DNA of 64,000 nt from CAVRXQ01 sp963831155 (GTDB taxonomy: Bacteria > Actinomycetota > Acidimicrobiia > Acidimicrobiales > Bog-793): the NCBI GenBank assembly GCA_963831155.1, contig CAWHOY010000008.1:186001-250000 (forward strand), read 5' to 3'. The position numbers were made by a program, and so were the translations under genes. The notes beneath the pieces are model-generated. The model had not been told where the DNA came from, searched no databases, and saw nothing but the letters and a program-made list of their open reading frames with translations. Positions 9,173-17,388 of this stretch are shown here, piece by piece. Within the stretch, counting starts at the first letter, position 1. Each line of letters begins with the position of its first letter.

Positions 9173-10044
9173 GGGCGATCTTCCAAGCACTGCGTGCGAA
9201 GCTGCTCGACGAGGAGCCCGTCGCACTAGCGAGCGTTGTCGAGACCGGGCTCGCCGGAAATGAGATCGGCACAGTAGATGGCGGAGAATCGAGCACAGCG
9301 CGTGGGAGAACGACAGATGACGTGACTCCCGGTGCGGCGATGCTCGTCCTCGAGGACGGCAGCTCGGTCGGGTCGCTCGGCAATGCCGAACTCGACGGAT
9401 CAGTCGCGAGGGACGCGATCGGCTATCTCGCCTTTGGGGTCAGTGCTCTTCGCCGCTACGGCGCGCACGGCGAGGCGAGGCGCGAAGAGATAGCGGTCTT
9501 CATCGAGTCGTACATCGCCCCTGCTCGAATGGTGATCTGCGGAGCGGTCGATTTTTCGAGATCTCTCACCCGGGTCGGAAAGATTCTCGGTTACCGCGTC
9601 ACGGTTTGCGATCCGCGCCCAGTCTTCGCGACGACGATGCGCTTTCCTATGGCCGACGAAATCGTCGTCGATTGGCCAGATCGGTACCTCGACTCGATCG
9701 AAAAGTCGCTCGGGCCACGCGACGCAATATGCGTCTTGACCCACGACCCGAAGTTCGACGTTCCCGCTCTCGCCGCGGCGGTGCGCACGAAGTCCGGGTA
9801 CGTCGGCGCGATGGGCTCACGGCGCACGACGACCGACCGTGCCGAGCGCTTGCGCGAAGCGGGGCTCGACGAAGCTCAGATCGCGCGGATCCGCGCCCCG
9901 ATGGGGCTCGACATCGACGCGCACACGACCGAAGAGACGGCGGTCTCGATCTGTGCAGAGATCATCGCGGCGCGAGGCGGGGTGGAGAGCGTGTCGCCGC
10001 TGTCACGCCTCGACGGTCCGATCCACCGTCGGCCGTTTGGGTGA
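9166..10044 (+). CDS. XdhC C-terminal (Rossmann) domain protein
   Basis: A 292-residue second half of XdhC/CoxI. It begins with a partial CoxI-like region (FQALRAKLLDEEPVALASVVE) and ends in the XdhC_C Rossmann domain: ARMVICGAVDFSRSLTRVGKILGYRVTVCDPR near residue 123, then ICVLTHDPKFDVPALAAAV and YVGAMGSRRTTTDR. By family knowledge it acts on molybdopterin cofactor before insertion into the hydroxylase encoded next. The ATG at 9166 overlaps the stop of the N-terminal-domain gene, and its own stop overlaps the GTG of the MocA-like gene, so the three are translationally coupled. Confidence 0.88.
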   Translation: MVGAIFQALRAKLLDEEPVALASVVETGLAGNEIGTVDGGESSTARGRTTDDVTPGAAMLVLEDGSSVGSLGNAELDGSVARDAIGYLAFGVSALRRYGAHGEARREEIAVFIESYIAPARMVICGAVDFSRSLTRVGKILGYRVTVCDPRPVFATTMRFPMADEIVVDWPDRYLDSIEKSLGPRDAICVLTHDPKFDVPALAAAVRTKSGYVGAMGSRRTTTDRAERLREAGLDEAQIARIRAPMGLDIDAHTTEETAVSICAEIIAARGGVESVSPLSRLDGPIHRRPFG

Positions 10045-10670
10045 ACGCCGACGCGGCCGGAATCGTGCTCGCCGCCGGGGTGGGACAGCGCTTCGGCGGG
10101 CCGAAGGCGCTCGCGCGCCTGTGGAGCGCTCCGCTCGTCGAGCGAGCGGTATCGGTGCTGAGCGAAGGCGGCTGTCGACCGCTCGTGGCGGTATTGGGGG
10201 CGGGCGCCGACGACGTGCTGCGGGAATGCGACCTTTCAGGCGCGGAGGTCGTTCTGAACACCGCGTGGTCGACTGGGATCGCGAGCTCTGTCTTGATCGG
10301 GCTCGACGCGGCCGAACGCGCCGACGCGGGTGGGGCGCTCGTCCTTCAAGTCGATCAGCCGCTCGTCACGCCCGCACTGATCGCTCGTCTCGTCGCGGCG
10401 TGGCGGGCCGAGAAGAAGTCGGCGGTCGCGCGCTTTGGGGGCGAGGCCGTGAGCCCCGCGCTCATCGACCGAGCACGTTGGGCCGAGGTCCGCTCTTCGG
10501 TGGTCGGGGATCGGGGCGCGAGGCAAGTGCTCCGGCGAGACCCAGCGCTCGTGACGCTCGTCGACTGCGACGACGTCGGCGATCCCCGAGATATCGATTC
10601 TCCAGAGGACTTGGAGGCGATCGCCGGCAGTGCCGAGTGGCGAGCGCTTCTTGACGACCCTCGTCGCTGA
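10041..10670 (+). CDS. MocA-like molybdenum cofactor cytidylyltransferase
   Basis: A 209-residue MobA/MocA-type nucleotidyltransferase. The N-terminal nucleotide-binding signature GIVLAAGVGQRFGGPKAL is at residues 6-23, and LQVDQPLVTPALI near 105 is the metal-binding equivalent of the DQP motif in MocA. MocA enzymes convert molybdenum cofactor to its cytosine dinucleotide form, used by bacterial xanthine-dehydrogenase-family enzymes. The GTG start overlaps the upstream TGA (GTGA), which fixes it. Its place between XdhC and the hydroxylase subunits supports the role. A different nucleotide donor cannot be excluded. Confidence 0.85.
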   Translation: MNADAAGIVLAAGVGQRFGGPKALARLWSAPLVERAVSVLSEGGCRPLVAVLGAGADDVLRECDLSGAEVVLNTAWSTGIASSVLIGLDAAERADAGGALVLQVDQPLVTPALIARLVAAWRAEKKSAVARFGGEAVSPALIDRARWAEVRSSVVGDRGARQVLRRDPALVTLVDCDDVGDPRDIDSPEDLEAIAGSAEWRALLDDPRR

Positions 10671-10704
10671 CCTCCCTCCGCACCTGGTCGTATCGTTGGC
10701 GCCG

Positions 10705-13089
10705 GTGAGCACGCTCACGACGATTGAACAAAAGGGCCGGATAGGTGAGGCGACGCCGCGTATCGACGGTGTGCCGAAGGTCGCGGGTGAATTCATGTAC
10801 GCGAGCGATCTCCACCGGGACGGGATGTTGTTCGGCGCGACGCTGCGTTCTCCGATTGCGTCGGCCCGCATCCGCGGGGTCGACGTGTCGGCCGCTGCGG
10901 CGCTCGATGGCGTCGCGGCCGTCATGATGTGGACCGACATCCCGGGGAAGAACCGGTTCGGCCTGAACTTCGACGACCAACCGGTGCTCGCCGAAGACGT
11001 CGTGCGCTACGTCGGAGAGCCGATCGTCGTCGTCGCCGCCTCGACCCCTGAGCGTGCCCGCGAGGCCGTGCGTCGGATCGAGCTCGATCTCGAAGCGACC
11101 GAGGGCGTCTTCGACATGGAGCGTGCGCTCGACGAGGGCGCGCCGAAGCTCCACGAGTTCGGCAACGTGCTGCGACACGTGCGAATCGTCCACGGCGAAC
11201 CGGATTCGGCGAAAGCCGACGTCTGGGTCGAGGGGTACTACGAGACGGGGATGCAGGACCAGGCGGCGCTCGGACCCGAAGCCGGCCTCGCGGTGCCGGC
11301 CGAGGACGGAGGAGTCGACCTTTATGCCGCCACCCAGTGGCTGCACGTCGACCGGGAACAGATCGCTCCGTGCCTTGGGTTGCCCGAGGAAAAGGTCCGG
11401 ATCCACCTCGCCGGCCTCGGCGGCGCGTTCGGATCGCGCGAGGACATTCACATGCAGATTCATGCCTGCCTCCTCGCGCTGCGGACCGAACGGCCGGTGA
11501 AGTTCTCCTATGGACGGGAAGAGTCCTTCCACGGGCACGTGCACCGACACCCGTCGCGCATCTGGATCCGTCACGGCGCGAACCGGGACGGCCGGCTCGT
11601 CGCCGTCACCGCGCGTCTGATGTTCGACGGCGGCGCCTATGCGTCGTCGTCGCCGGCGGTGCTCGGGAACGCGGCGACTTTCGTCGCCGGGCCGTACGAG
11701 GTGCCGCACGTGCGCGTGGAGGGGACGGTGGTCTTCACGAACAACCCCCCGTGCGGGGCGATGCGCGGATTCGGCGCGCCGCAGGTCTGCTTCGCCCACG
11801 AGGCCCAGATGGACAAGCTCGCGGCGGGACTCGGCATGGACCGCGTCGAGATCCGGCTGCTGAACGCGGTGTCGGAGGGATCCGTGCTCCCGACCGGTCA
11901 GGTCCTTGTTGGCGCCGCGCCAGCGCGCGAAGTGATCGAGCAGTGCGCCGCGATCCCGCTTCCCGACGAGGATCCGGTCTTCGGCCGGCAAGTGATCAGC
12001 TACCCGGGAGGGACGGGCAACGTCACGCGCGGCGAGGGTGTCCGGCGGGGAGTCGGTTTCGCCGTCGGCTACAAGAACGTCGGTTTCAGCGAGGGGTTCG
12101 ACGACGCCGCCGCGGCGCGCGTGACGCTCAGCACGAACGATCACGGAGTTGTTGCCGAGGTCTACACGGCGGCGGTCGAGATGGGTCAGGGCCTGTACAC
12201 GCTCTTGACCCAGATCGCGCGCAGCGAGCTCGGAGTCAACGAGGTCGTTATGCACGCGGCCGACACACTGATCGGCAGCGCGGGATCGACTTCGGCGTCG
12301 CGCCAGTCGATGATGGCGGGCGGCGCGGTGAGGATGGCCTGCGGACAAGTCCGCGACGCAATCGTCGAGCGCGCCCGGGAACGGCTCGGGACCCCGGCGG
12401 CGTCGTTCGAAATCGCCGACGGGGCGGTCTGCTCAGGAGGCGTGCCGCTGCTCCCGGTCGAAGAGTTGCTCGACGAACCGGTCGAAGCGGAGGTCGAGTA
12501 CCACCACCGTCCGACCGAGCACTTCGACGAGAACGGTCAGGGAGCGATCCACGCCCATTTCTGCTTCGGCGCCGAGCGGGCGGTCGTCGAGGTCGACGAG
12601 GAGACCGGACTCGTCCGGGTCCTCCAGATCGCGGCGGCGGTCGACGCCGGCAAGGTCATGAATCCGCTCGGCTTCACCGGTCAGATCGAAGGCGGTACGG
12701 CCCAGGGAATCGGCTTCGCGCTGACCGAGGAGCTCATCGTTCAAGACGGCGCGATCCGCAACCCCTCGTTCACCGACTACCTGATCCCGACGATCCTCGA
12801 CGCGCCGCAGGTCGTCACCGTCGCGATCGAACAGCCGGACGAGGGCGCGCCCTACGGGCTGAAGGGGATCGGTGAGGCTCCGACCGTGGTGTCCACCGCC
12901 GCGGTCGTCGCCGCGCTGCGTGACGCGACCGGTCGAGAGCTCAACCGGGCACCGGTGAGCCCCGACGAACTCGTCGGGCTGCGCGGCCCCGCCATGACCG
13001 ACGGCCCGCCGCCCATCCCCGCCGTGCCCGGCCAGGAACCGGTTCCCTGGTATCACGGCATTCGCTCCGGGCAACAGGAGCTGATGTGA
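10705..13089 (+). CDS. Xanthine dehydrogenase family, molybdopterin-binding subunit
   Basis: A 794-residue large subunit of a three-subunit molybdenum hydroxylase. Family motifs are in order: an N-terminal RIDGVPKVAGEFMYASDL, GLGGAFGSREDIHMQ near residue 237, CGAMRGFGAPQVCFAHEAQM near 350, EMGQGLYTLLTQIA near 492, and C-terminal YGLKGIGEAPTVV, whose Glu is the catalytic base of the family. I preferred GTG at 10705 (VSTLTTIEQKGRIGE), which clears the upstream gene; ATG at 10630 would overlap it by 41 bases. The substrate is probably a purine or related N-heterocycle, judged from context only. It would pair with the FAD and 2Fe-2S subunits encoded directly after it. Confidence 0.9.
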   Translation: MSTLTTIEQKGRIGEATPRIDGVPKVAGEFMYASDLHRDGMLFGATLRSPIASARIRGVDVSAAAALDGVAAVMMWTDIPGKNRFGLNFDDQPVLAEDVVRYVGEPIVVVAASTPERAREAVRRIELDLEATEGVFDMERALDEGAPKLHEFGNVLRHVRIVHGEPDSAKADVWVEGYYETGMQDQAALGPEAGLAVPAEDGGVDLYAATQWLHVDREQIAPCLGLPEEKVRIHLAGLGGAFGSREDIHMQIHACLLALRTERPVKFSYGREESFHGHVHRHPSRIWIRHGANRDGRLVAVTARLMFDGGAYASSSPAVLGNAATFVAGPYEVPHVRVEGTVVFTNNPPCGAMRGFGAPQVCFAHEAQMDKLAAGLGMDRVEIRLLNAVSEGSVLPTGQVLVGAAPAREVIEQCAAIPLPDEDPVFGRQVISYPGGTGNVTRGEGVRRGVGFAVGYKNVGFSEGFDDAAAARVTLSTNDHGVVAEVYTAAVEMGQGLYTLLTQIARSELGVNEVVMHAADTLIGSAGSTSASRQSMMAGGAVRMACGQVRDAIVERARERLGTPAASFEIADGAVCSGGVPLLPVEELLDEPVEAEVEYHHRPTEHFDENGQGAIHAHFCFGAERAVVEVDEETGLVRVLQIAAAVDAGKVMNPLGFTGQIEGGTAQGIGFALTEELIVQDGAIRNPSFTDYLIPTILDAPQVVTVAIEQPDEGAPYGLKGIGEAPTVVSTAAVVAALRDATGRELNRAPVSPDELVGLRGPAMTDGPPPIPAVPGQEPVPWYHGIRSGQQELM

Positions 13090-13102
13090 TGCGGGCGACG
13101 AC

Positions 13103-13117
13103 CAGGACCTTGTCCTG
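13103..13117 (+). promoter_or_regulatory. Hairpin over the ribosome site of the FAD subunit
   Basis: CAGGAC, a CTT loop and GTCCTG form a perfect six-base inverted repeat that ends on the base before the ATG at 13118. The only Shine-Dalgarno-like bases (AGGA at 13104-13107) lie in its 5' arm, so folding would hide the ribosome site unless translation of the upstream subunit opens it. Seen in sequence; the function is inferred. Confidence 0.4.
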
Positions 13118-13987
13118 ATGTTCTTGCAGCCGCGCAGCCTCGCCGATGCGCTCGCGGCGCGCGCCGAGCACCGCGACGCGGTCGTGGTCCAGGGCGGCAC
13201 CGACGTCTACGTCGAGGTGAACTTCGGCAGGCTCCGCCCCGCCTCGATCCTCGACCTCGGACGGGTCGACGAGCTGCGGGGGACCGCCCGCGAGAACGGC
13301 ACGGTGCGGATCGGCGCCGGGGCTACGTACCACGAGATGATTGGCGCGCTCAGCGACGACGCGCCGGCGCTCGTCATCGCCTCGCGCACGGTTGGGTCCC
13401 CGCCGATCCGCAACCGGGGGACGATCGGCGGCAACCTGGGCTCCGCTTCGCCGGCAGGCGACTGCCACCCGCCGCTGCTCGCCGCCGGCGCGACCCTCGA
13501 GCTCTCTTCCCCGGCAGCGACCCGCTTCGTGCCGGTCGAGGAGTTCTTCGTCGGTCCGAAGCGCAGCGTGCTCGCCGCGGACGAGGTGATTGTCGCGGTC
13601 CACGTGGCGCGGGCGACCGGCCCGCAGAGCTTTTCGAAGGTCGGAGTGCGGAACGCGATGGTCATCGCGGTCTGCTCGTTCGCGATCGCCCTCCACCCCG
13701 AGTCAGGTCGTGTCGGGACGGGGATCGGCTCGGCGGGGCCGATCCCGCTTCGCTCCCGGGAGGCGGAGCAGTTCTTGGAGGGTCACCTCGAAGAAAGCGG
13801 ACGGTGGCAGACGCGGGCCCCGCTCGAAGAGAGCGCCGTCTCTCAATTCGGCGAGCTCGTCTCCTCGAGCGCCCGGCCGATCGACGACGTGCGGGGCAGC
13901 GCGGCGTACCGCCGGCACGCGCTCGGGGTGCTCGCCCGGCGATCGCTCACCTGGTGCTGGGGCGAGTTCAGCGGAGCGTCGCGATGA
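13118..13987 (+). CDS. Xanthine dehydrogenase family, FAD-binding subunit
   Basis: A 289-residue medium subunit (CoxM/XdhB type) that passes electrons from the FeS clusters to FAD and an acceptor. FAD-binding motifs are VVVQGGTDVYVEV near residue 27 and RNRGTIGGNLGSASPAGD near residue 97, followed by the CO-dehydrogenase flavoprotein C-terminal domain from about residue 180. The ATG sits 28 bases after the large subunit stop, and the gene ends in an ATGA overlap with the 2Fe-2S subunit. The order large, FAD, FeS is a common one for this family. Confidence 0.9.
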   Translation: MFLQPRSLADALAARAEHRDAVVVQGGTDVYVEVNFGRLRPASILDLGRVDELRGTARENGTVRIGAGATYHEMIGALSDDAPALVIASRTVGSPPIRNRGTIGGNLGSASPAGDCHPPLLAAGATLELSSPAATRFVPVEEFFVGPKRSVLAADEVIVAVHVARATGPQSFSKVGVRNAMVIAVCSFAIALHPESGRVGTGIGSAGPIPLRSREAEQFLEGHLEESGRWQTRAPLEESAVSQFGELVSSSARPIDDVRGSAAYRRHALGVLARRSLTWCWGEFSGASR

Positions 13988-14451
13988 GGGTGTCGTGCAC
14001 GGTGAACGGACGGCTGGCGAACGTCGACGGGGTCGCCGAGTTCGAGAGCCTCCTGCAGTTGCTGCGGGACCACCTCGGGCTCACCGGGACCAAGAACGCC
14101 TGCGAGCAGGGCGAGTGCGGCTCTTGCTCGGTCTTCTTGGACGGCGTGCTCGTCTGTTCCTGCCTCGTCGGGGCCGGTCAGGCCGAAGGGCGGGCGGTGA
14201 CGACGATCGAGGGGATCGCCGACGGCTTCCTCGATGCGGTCCAGGCCGCGTTCGTCGCGGCCGGCGCGGTCCAGTGCGGCTTCTGCACCCCTGGTCTTGT
14301 GATGGGCGCCCGCGACCTCCTGCAGCGCATCCCCGACCCCGACGACGACGAGATCCGCGAGGCGCTCGCCGGCAACCTCTGTCGTTGCACGGGGTATCAG
14401 AAGATCATCGACGCGGTGCACCAGGCGGCTCGGGTGACGGACGCGGAGTGA
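13984..14451 (+). CDS. Xanthine dehydrogenase family, 2Fe-2S subunit
   Basis: A 155-residue small subunit with two [2Fe-2S] clusters. The plant-ferredoxin-type cluster uses CEQGECGSCSVFLDG plus the later Cys in LVCSCLVG. The helical-domain cluster uses VQCGFCTPG and LCRCTGYQK. All eight expected cysteines are present, in contrast to the fused enzyme at 37944. The ATG overlaps the FAD-subunit stop. It is the last gene of the plus-strand hydroxylase operon and is convergent with the carbamate kinase gene. Confidence 0.93.
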   Translation: MRVSCTVNGRLANVDGVAEFESLLQLLRDHLGLTGTKNACEQGECGSCSVFLDGVLVCSCLVGAGQAEGRAVTTIEGIADGFLDAVQAAFVAAGAVQCGFCTPGLVMGARDLLQRIPDPDDDEIREALAGNLCRCTGYQKIIDAVHQAARVTDAE

Positions 14452-14474
14452 AGGCCGCGGCGGCGCGCGGCATG

Positions 14475-14489
14475 GGAGGTGCTTCCTCC
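14475..14489. terminator. Possible short convergent terminator hairpin
   Basis: GGAGG and CCTCC with a five-base loop lie exactly between the end of the 2Fe-2S subunit gene and the end of the carbamate kinase gene. There is no T-run on either side, so it is a weak candidate. Confidence 0.25.
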
Positions 14490-15440
14490 TCAATCGACGC
14501 TGAAGTGCGTCCCGGTCCTTCCGGCGAGCGCCGCCTCGACGTTTGACGGGTCGGTGACGATCGCCCGTCCGCCGCTGTTTTCTAGGTACTCGACGATCGC
14601 CTCCACCTTCGGCTGCATGCTCCCCTTCGCGAAGTGGATTCCTTCCGAAAGGTACCGCTTCGCCTCAGCGAGGCTCAGGTGGTCGACGAAGGACTCCTCA
14701 GGTGTGCCGAAGTTCAGTGCGACCTTCTCGACGGCCGTCGTGATCAGGAACAGATCAGCGTGCAGGATCTGCGCGAGCAGGGAGCAGCCGAGATCCTTGT
14801 CGATGACGGCTTCGACGCCGTGCAGGTCGCCCGAGTCGTCAGAGACGACGGGGATCCCACCTCCACCGACCGCGACGACGATCGCCCCGGCGTCGACGAG
14901 TGAACGGATCGCATCGATCTCGACGATCCGCACCGGCCGCGGCGAGGCGACGACGCGGCGCCAACCCCGGTTCGCGTCCTCGACAACATCCCAGCCGTCT
15001 TCGTCGCGCCGGCGCCGGGCCTCATCCGCGTCCATGAACGAGCCGATCGGTTTCGACGGGTGCGTGAAGGCCGGGTCATCGCGGCCCACCTCGGTCTGGG
15101 TGACGACCGCCGCGACGGGCCGCTCGAGGCCGCGCCGGCGCAGCACATTGTCGAGGTTCTGTGTGAGCGCGTAGCCGATCGCGCCTTGGGTGTCGGCGCC
15201 GCACGCGTCGAGGGGGACCTCGTGGAGTTCGTGTGCGGCGAGCTCGGAGCGGCGCAGGATGAACCCCACCTGCGGCCCGTTGCCGTGGCCGATGATGACG
15301 TTCCAGCCGTCGGCGATCATCGAGGCGACGTGCTCCGTCGTCTCGTGCGCCGCGATGTACTGGTCGCGGACCGCCTGGTGCATCCGGTCCTTGATGAGGG
15401 AGTTGCCTCCGATCGCGATGACCGCGAGCCCCTTCGCCAT
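14490..15440 (-). CDS. arcC: Carbamate kinase
   Basis: A 316-residue carbamate kinase: carbamoyl phosphate + ADP gives ATP + carbamate (which breaks down to CO2 and NH3). Seen motifs are AIGGNSL at the N-terminus, VIIGHGNGPQVGF near residue 47, VAVGGGGIPVV near 200 and VIDKDLGCSLLAQILHADLF near 220. Length fits the family. It is the last gene of a seven-gene minus-strand operon, 12 bases after a transcarbamylase gene. This placement, after two transcarbamylases, suggests energy is recovered from a carbamoyl group released from a ureido compound. No arginine deiminase is seen in the window, so the classical ADI pathway is not supported here. Confidence 0.93.
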   Translation of the reverse strand: MAKGLAVIAIGGNSLIKDRMHQAVRDQYIAAHETTEHVASMIADGWNVIIGHGNGPQVGFILRRSELAAHELHEVPLDACGADTQGAIGYALTQNLDNVLRRRGLERPVAAVVTQTEVGRDDPAFTHPSKPIGSFMDADEARRRRDEDGWDVVEDANRGWRRVVASPRPVRIVEIDAIRSLVDAGAIVVAVGGGGIPVVSDDSGDLHGVEAVIDKDLGCSLLAQILHADLFLITTAVEKVALNFGTPEESFVDHLSLAEAKRYLSEGIHFAKGSMQPKVEAIVEYLENSGGRAIVTDPSNVEAALAGRTGTHFSVD

Positions 15441-15452
15441 TCCGACCGACCC

Positions 15453-16430
15453 CTAGCTCATTGTGAGCGCCATCACGGCCTTCTGGCCGTGAAGGCGGTT
15501 CTCAGCCTGGTCGTAGACGGCGGAACGCGGCCCGTCGATCACCGCGTCTGTCACCTCGACGTTGCGGTCGGCCGGCAAGGGGTGCATGAAGACCGCGTCG
15601 TCGGAGGCGGTATTCATCCTTTTCTCATCGGTGATCCACGACGCGTACTTCTCGGTGAGGCGCGTGCCTTCGTCCTCGTCGGTGGTCGTCAAAAGCGCTC
15701 CCCAGCTCTTCGCGTAGACGACGTCGGTTCCGGCGATACCGGCATCGAAATCGTCGAGCTCCTCGAAGCTGCAGTGCGATCGGCGCGCCTCGTCGCTTGC
15801 GCGGCTGACGAGGTCGCCCATCAGCGCGAACTCGGGGGGATGCACGAGGCGCACATTCATGCCGAAGCGCGGGAGCAAGAGCATCAGGCTCTGCGGCACG
15901 CTGATCGGCTTCTGGTAGCTCGACGCGCACGCCCAGCTGATCGTCGCCGTCCTGCCCCGTGGGTCCCCGAATCGCTCGATGATCGTCATCAGGTCGGCGA
16001 GCGCCTGGTGGGGGTGGAAGACGTCGCACTGCATGTTCATTACCGGAACCCGGCTCGCTTCGGCGACCTCCCGGATGTAGGCGTTGCCCTTCTGCCAGTC
16101 GATGTAGCGGATCGCGATGCCGTCGTTGTAGCGGCCGAGGATCTCCCCGATCTCTTTCGCGGTGTCGCCGTGGGCGATCTGGGTCGTGCGGCTCTCGATG
16201 AACTGGGCGTGCCCACCGAGCTGGGCCATGCCGGCCTCGAAGGAGGTCCGCGTTCGCGTGCTCGGGAAGAAAAAGAGCATCGCCAGCACCTTGTCCCTCA
16301 AGTACGGATGCGCCTTGTTCAGCGCCCGGTCACGTTTCAGCTCGAAGGCGACGTCTAAGAGCGTGTCGATCTCGTCCTTTGTCCATTCGCTGAAGTCGAT
16401 AGCGTCGCGGCCGCGGAGGTCGGTTTGCAT
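15453..16430 (-). CDS. Ornithine-transcarbamylase-like enzyme of unknown acceptor (YgeW-like)
   Basis: A 325-residue transcarbamylase. The carbamoyl-phosphate loop FPSTRTRTSFEAGM is near residue 54 and QIAHGDTAKEIGEILGRY follows the OTCase pattern. The OTCase HPTQ motif appears as HPHQALADL. The ornithine determinants are missing: the DxWxSMG loop is replaced by VYAKSWGALL, and HCLP is replaced by HPLPADRN. So the acceptor is probably not ornithine. The closest type I know is the YgeW / 'unknown transcarbamylase' group tied to purine breakdown. The ATG at 16430 follows TAGGGGAC, seven bases after the previous gene. Confidence 0.85.
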   Translation of the reverse strand: MQTDLRGRDAIDFSEWTKDEIDTLLDVAFELKRDRALNKAHPYLRDKVLAMLFFFPSTRTRTSFEAGMAQLGGHAQFIESRTTQIAHGDTAKEIGEILGRYNDGIAIRYIDWQKGNAYIREVAEASRVPVMNMQCDVFHPHQALADLMTIIERFGDPRGRTATISWACASSYQKPISVPQSLMLLLPRFGMNVRLVHPPEFALMGDLVSRASDEARRSHCSFEELDDFDAGIAGTDVVYAKSWGALLTTTDEDEGTRLTEKYASWITDEKRMNTASDDAVFMHPLPADRNVEVTDAVIDGPRSAVYDQAENRLHGQKAVMALTMS

Positions 16431-16437
16431 CTGTCCC

Positions 16438-17388
16438 CTATTCCGCTTCGCCGAGAACGAGTGCGAGGAGCGCCATGCGCATGACGACGCCGTTGTACGC
16501 CTCGAACCAGTAGCGAGCGTGGCGCGTGTCGTCGACATCGGTGGACAGCTCGTCCATCCGCGGCAGCGAGTGCAGCACGATCGCACTTGACTTGCCCTTC
16601 GATCCGAGCAGTTCGCGCGTCACCCGGTACTCGGGCGGCGTGAACCCGTGCTCGCGCGGCGCGTCGAGTGACTTCGTGTAGTCGGGCTGGACGACCGGCT
16701 CCATGTAGATCACGTCTGCGTCAGCAATCGCCTTCTCGACGCTTTCGACCTCGCGGTAGTGGACGTTGCGCGCGTCGAGCTCGGCACGGAACTCCGGCAG
16801 CAAAGACATCTCCTCTGGGTGGACGAGCGACGCCTCCATGTCGAAGCGGGACATCGCATAGAGAATTGAGTGCATCGTGCGCATCCGCATGTCGCCGACG
16901 CACAGCACGTGCAGCCCGTCGAGCCGGCCCTTGTCCTTCCAGATCGTGTACAGGTCGGTGAGCACCTGGGTGGGGTGCTCACCCCAGCCGTCACCGCAGT
17001 TGATGACCGGGACCGACGCCCAGTGGGCGGCTTCCGCCGGCGCCCCCTGCTCGAAGTGGCGCATCGCGATGACGTCGCCGTAGTACTCGAGCATGTGGAC
17101 GGTGTCCTTCATGCTCTCCTGGTAGAAGTCCCCGGCGCGCGTCATCTTCGCGTCGGCGAAGCCGAGCACGTGCCCACCGAGGCGGTGCATCGCCGCTTCG
17201 GTCGCGAGTCGCGTGCGCGTGCTCGGCTGGTAGAAGGCGGTGAGCAACGTCTTCGATTTGAGCAGGTCGCCGTTCTCACGCTTCTCTGCGTACGGCGCCA
17301 GCTCGTCGGCGACGCGGAAGATCTCGAAGTACTCGTCGCGTTCGAAGTCCTTCAGCGAAAGAATGTCGCGTCCTTTGAAGCTTCTCAT
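16438..17388 (-). CDS. Aspartate-transcarbamylase-like enzyme of unknown acceptor
   Basis: A 316-residue PyrB-like transcarbamylase. It has the phosphate loop FYQPSTRTRLATEAAMHRLGG near residue 51, the carbamoyl-binding GEHPTQVLTDLY near 136, and a C-terminal HSLPRMDELSTDVDDT. The ATCase aspartate-binding loop (R-x-Q-K-E-R type) is replaced by YMEPVVQPDYTKS, so the Arg and Gln that hold aspartate are gone. No pyrimidine-biosynthesis neighbours (pyrC, pyrR, carA/B) are present. I infer a catabolic decarbamoylase of a ureido compound working with the second transcarbamylase and carbamate kinase. Its ATG overlaps the stop of the LLM gene (ATGA). Confidence 0.85.
   Translation of the reverse strand: MRSFKGRDILSLKDFERDEYFEIFRVADELAPYAEKRENGDLLKSKTLLTAFYQPSTRTRLATEAAMHRLGGHVLGFADAKMTRAGDFYQESMKDTVHMLEYYGDVIAMRHFEQGAPAEAAHWASVPVINCGDGWGEHPTQVLTDLYTIWKDKGRLDGLHVLCVGDMRMRTMHSILYAMSRFDMEASLVHPEEMSLLPEFRAELDARNVHYREVESVEKAIADADVIYMEPVVQPDYTKSLDAPREHGFTPPEYRVTRELLGSKGKSSAIVLHSLPRMDELSTDVDDTRHARYWFEAYNGVVMRMALLALVLGEAE

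Noticed and set aside
10462..12348. 628-residue minus-strand open frame
   Set aside because: Antisense to the molybdenum hydroxylase large subunit, with charged low-complexity composition; the plus strand carries all family motifs.
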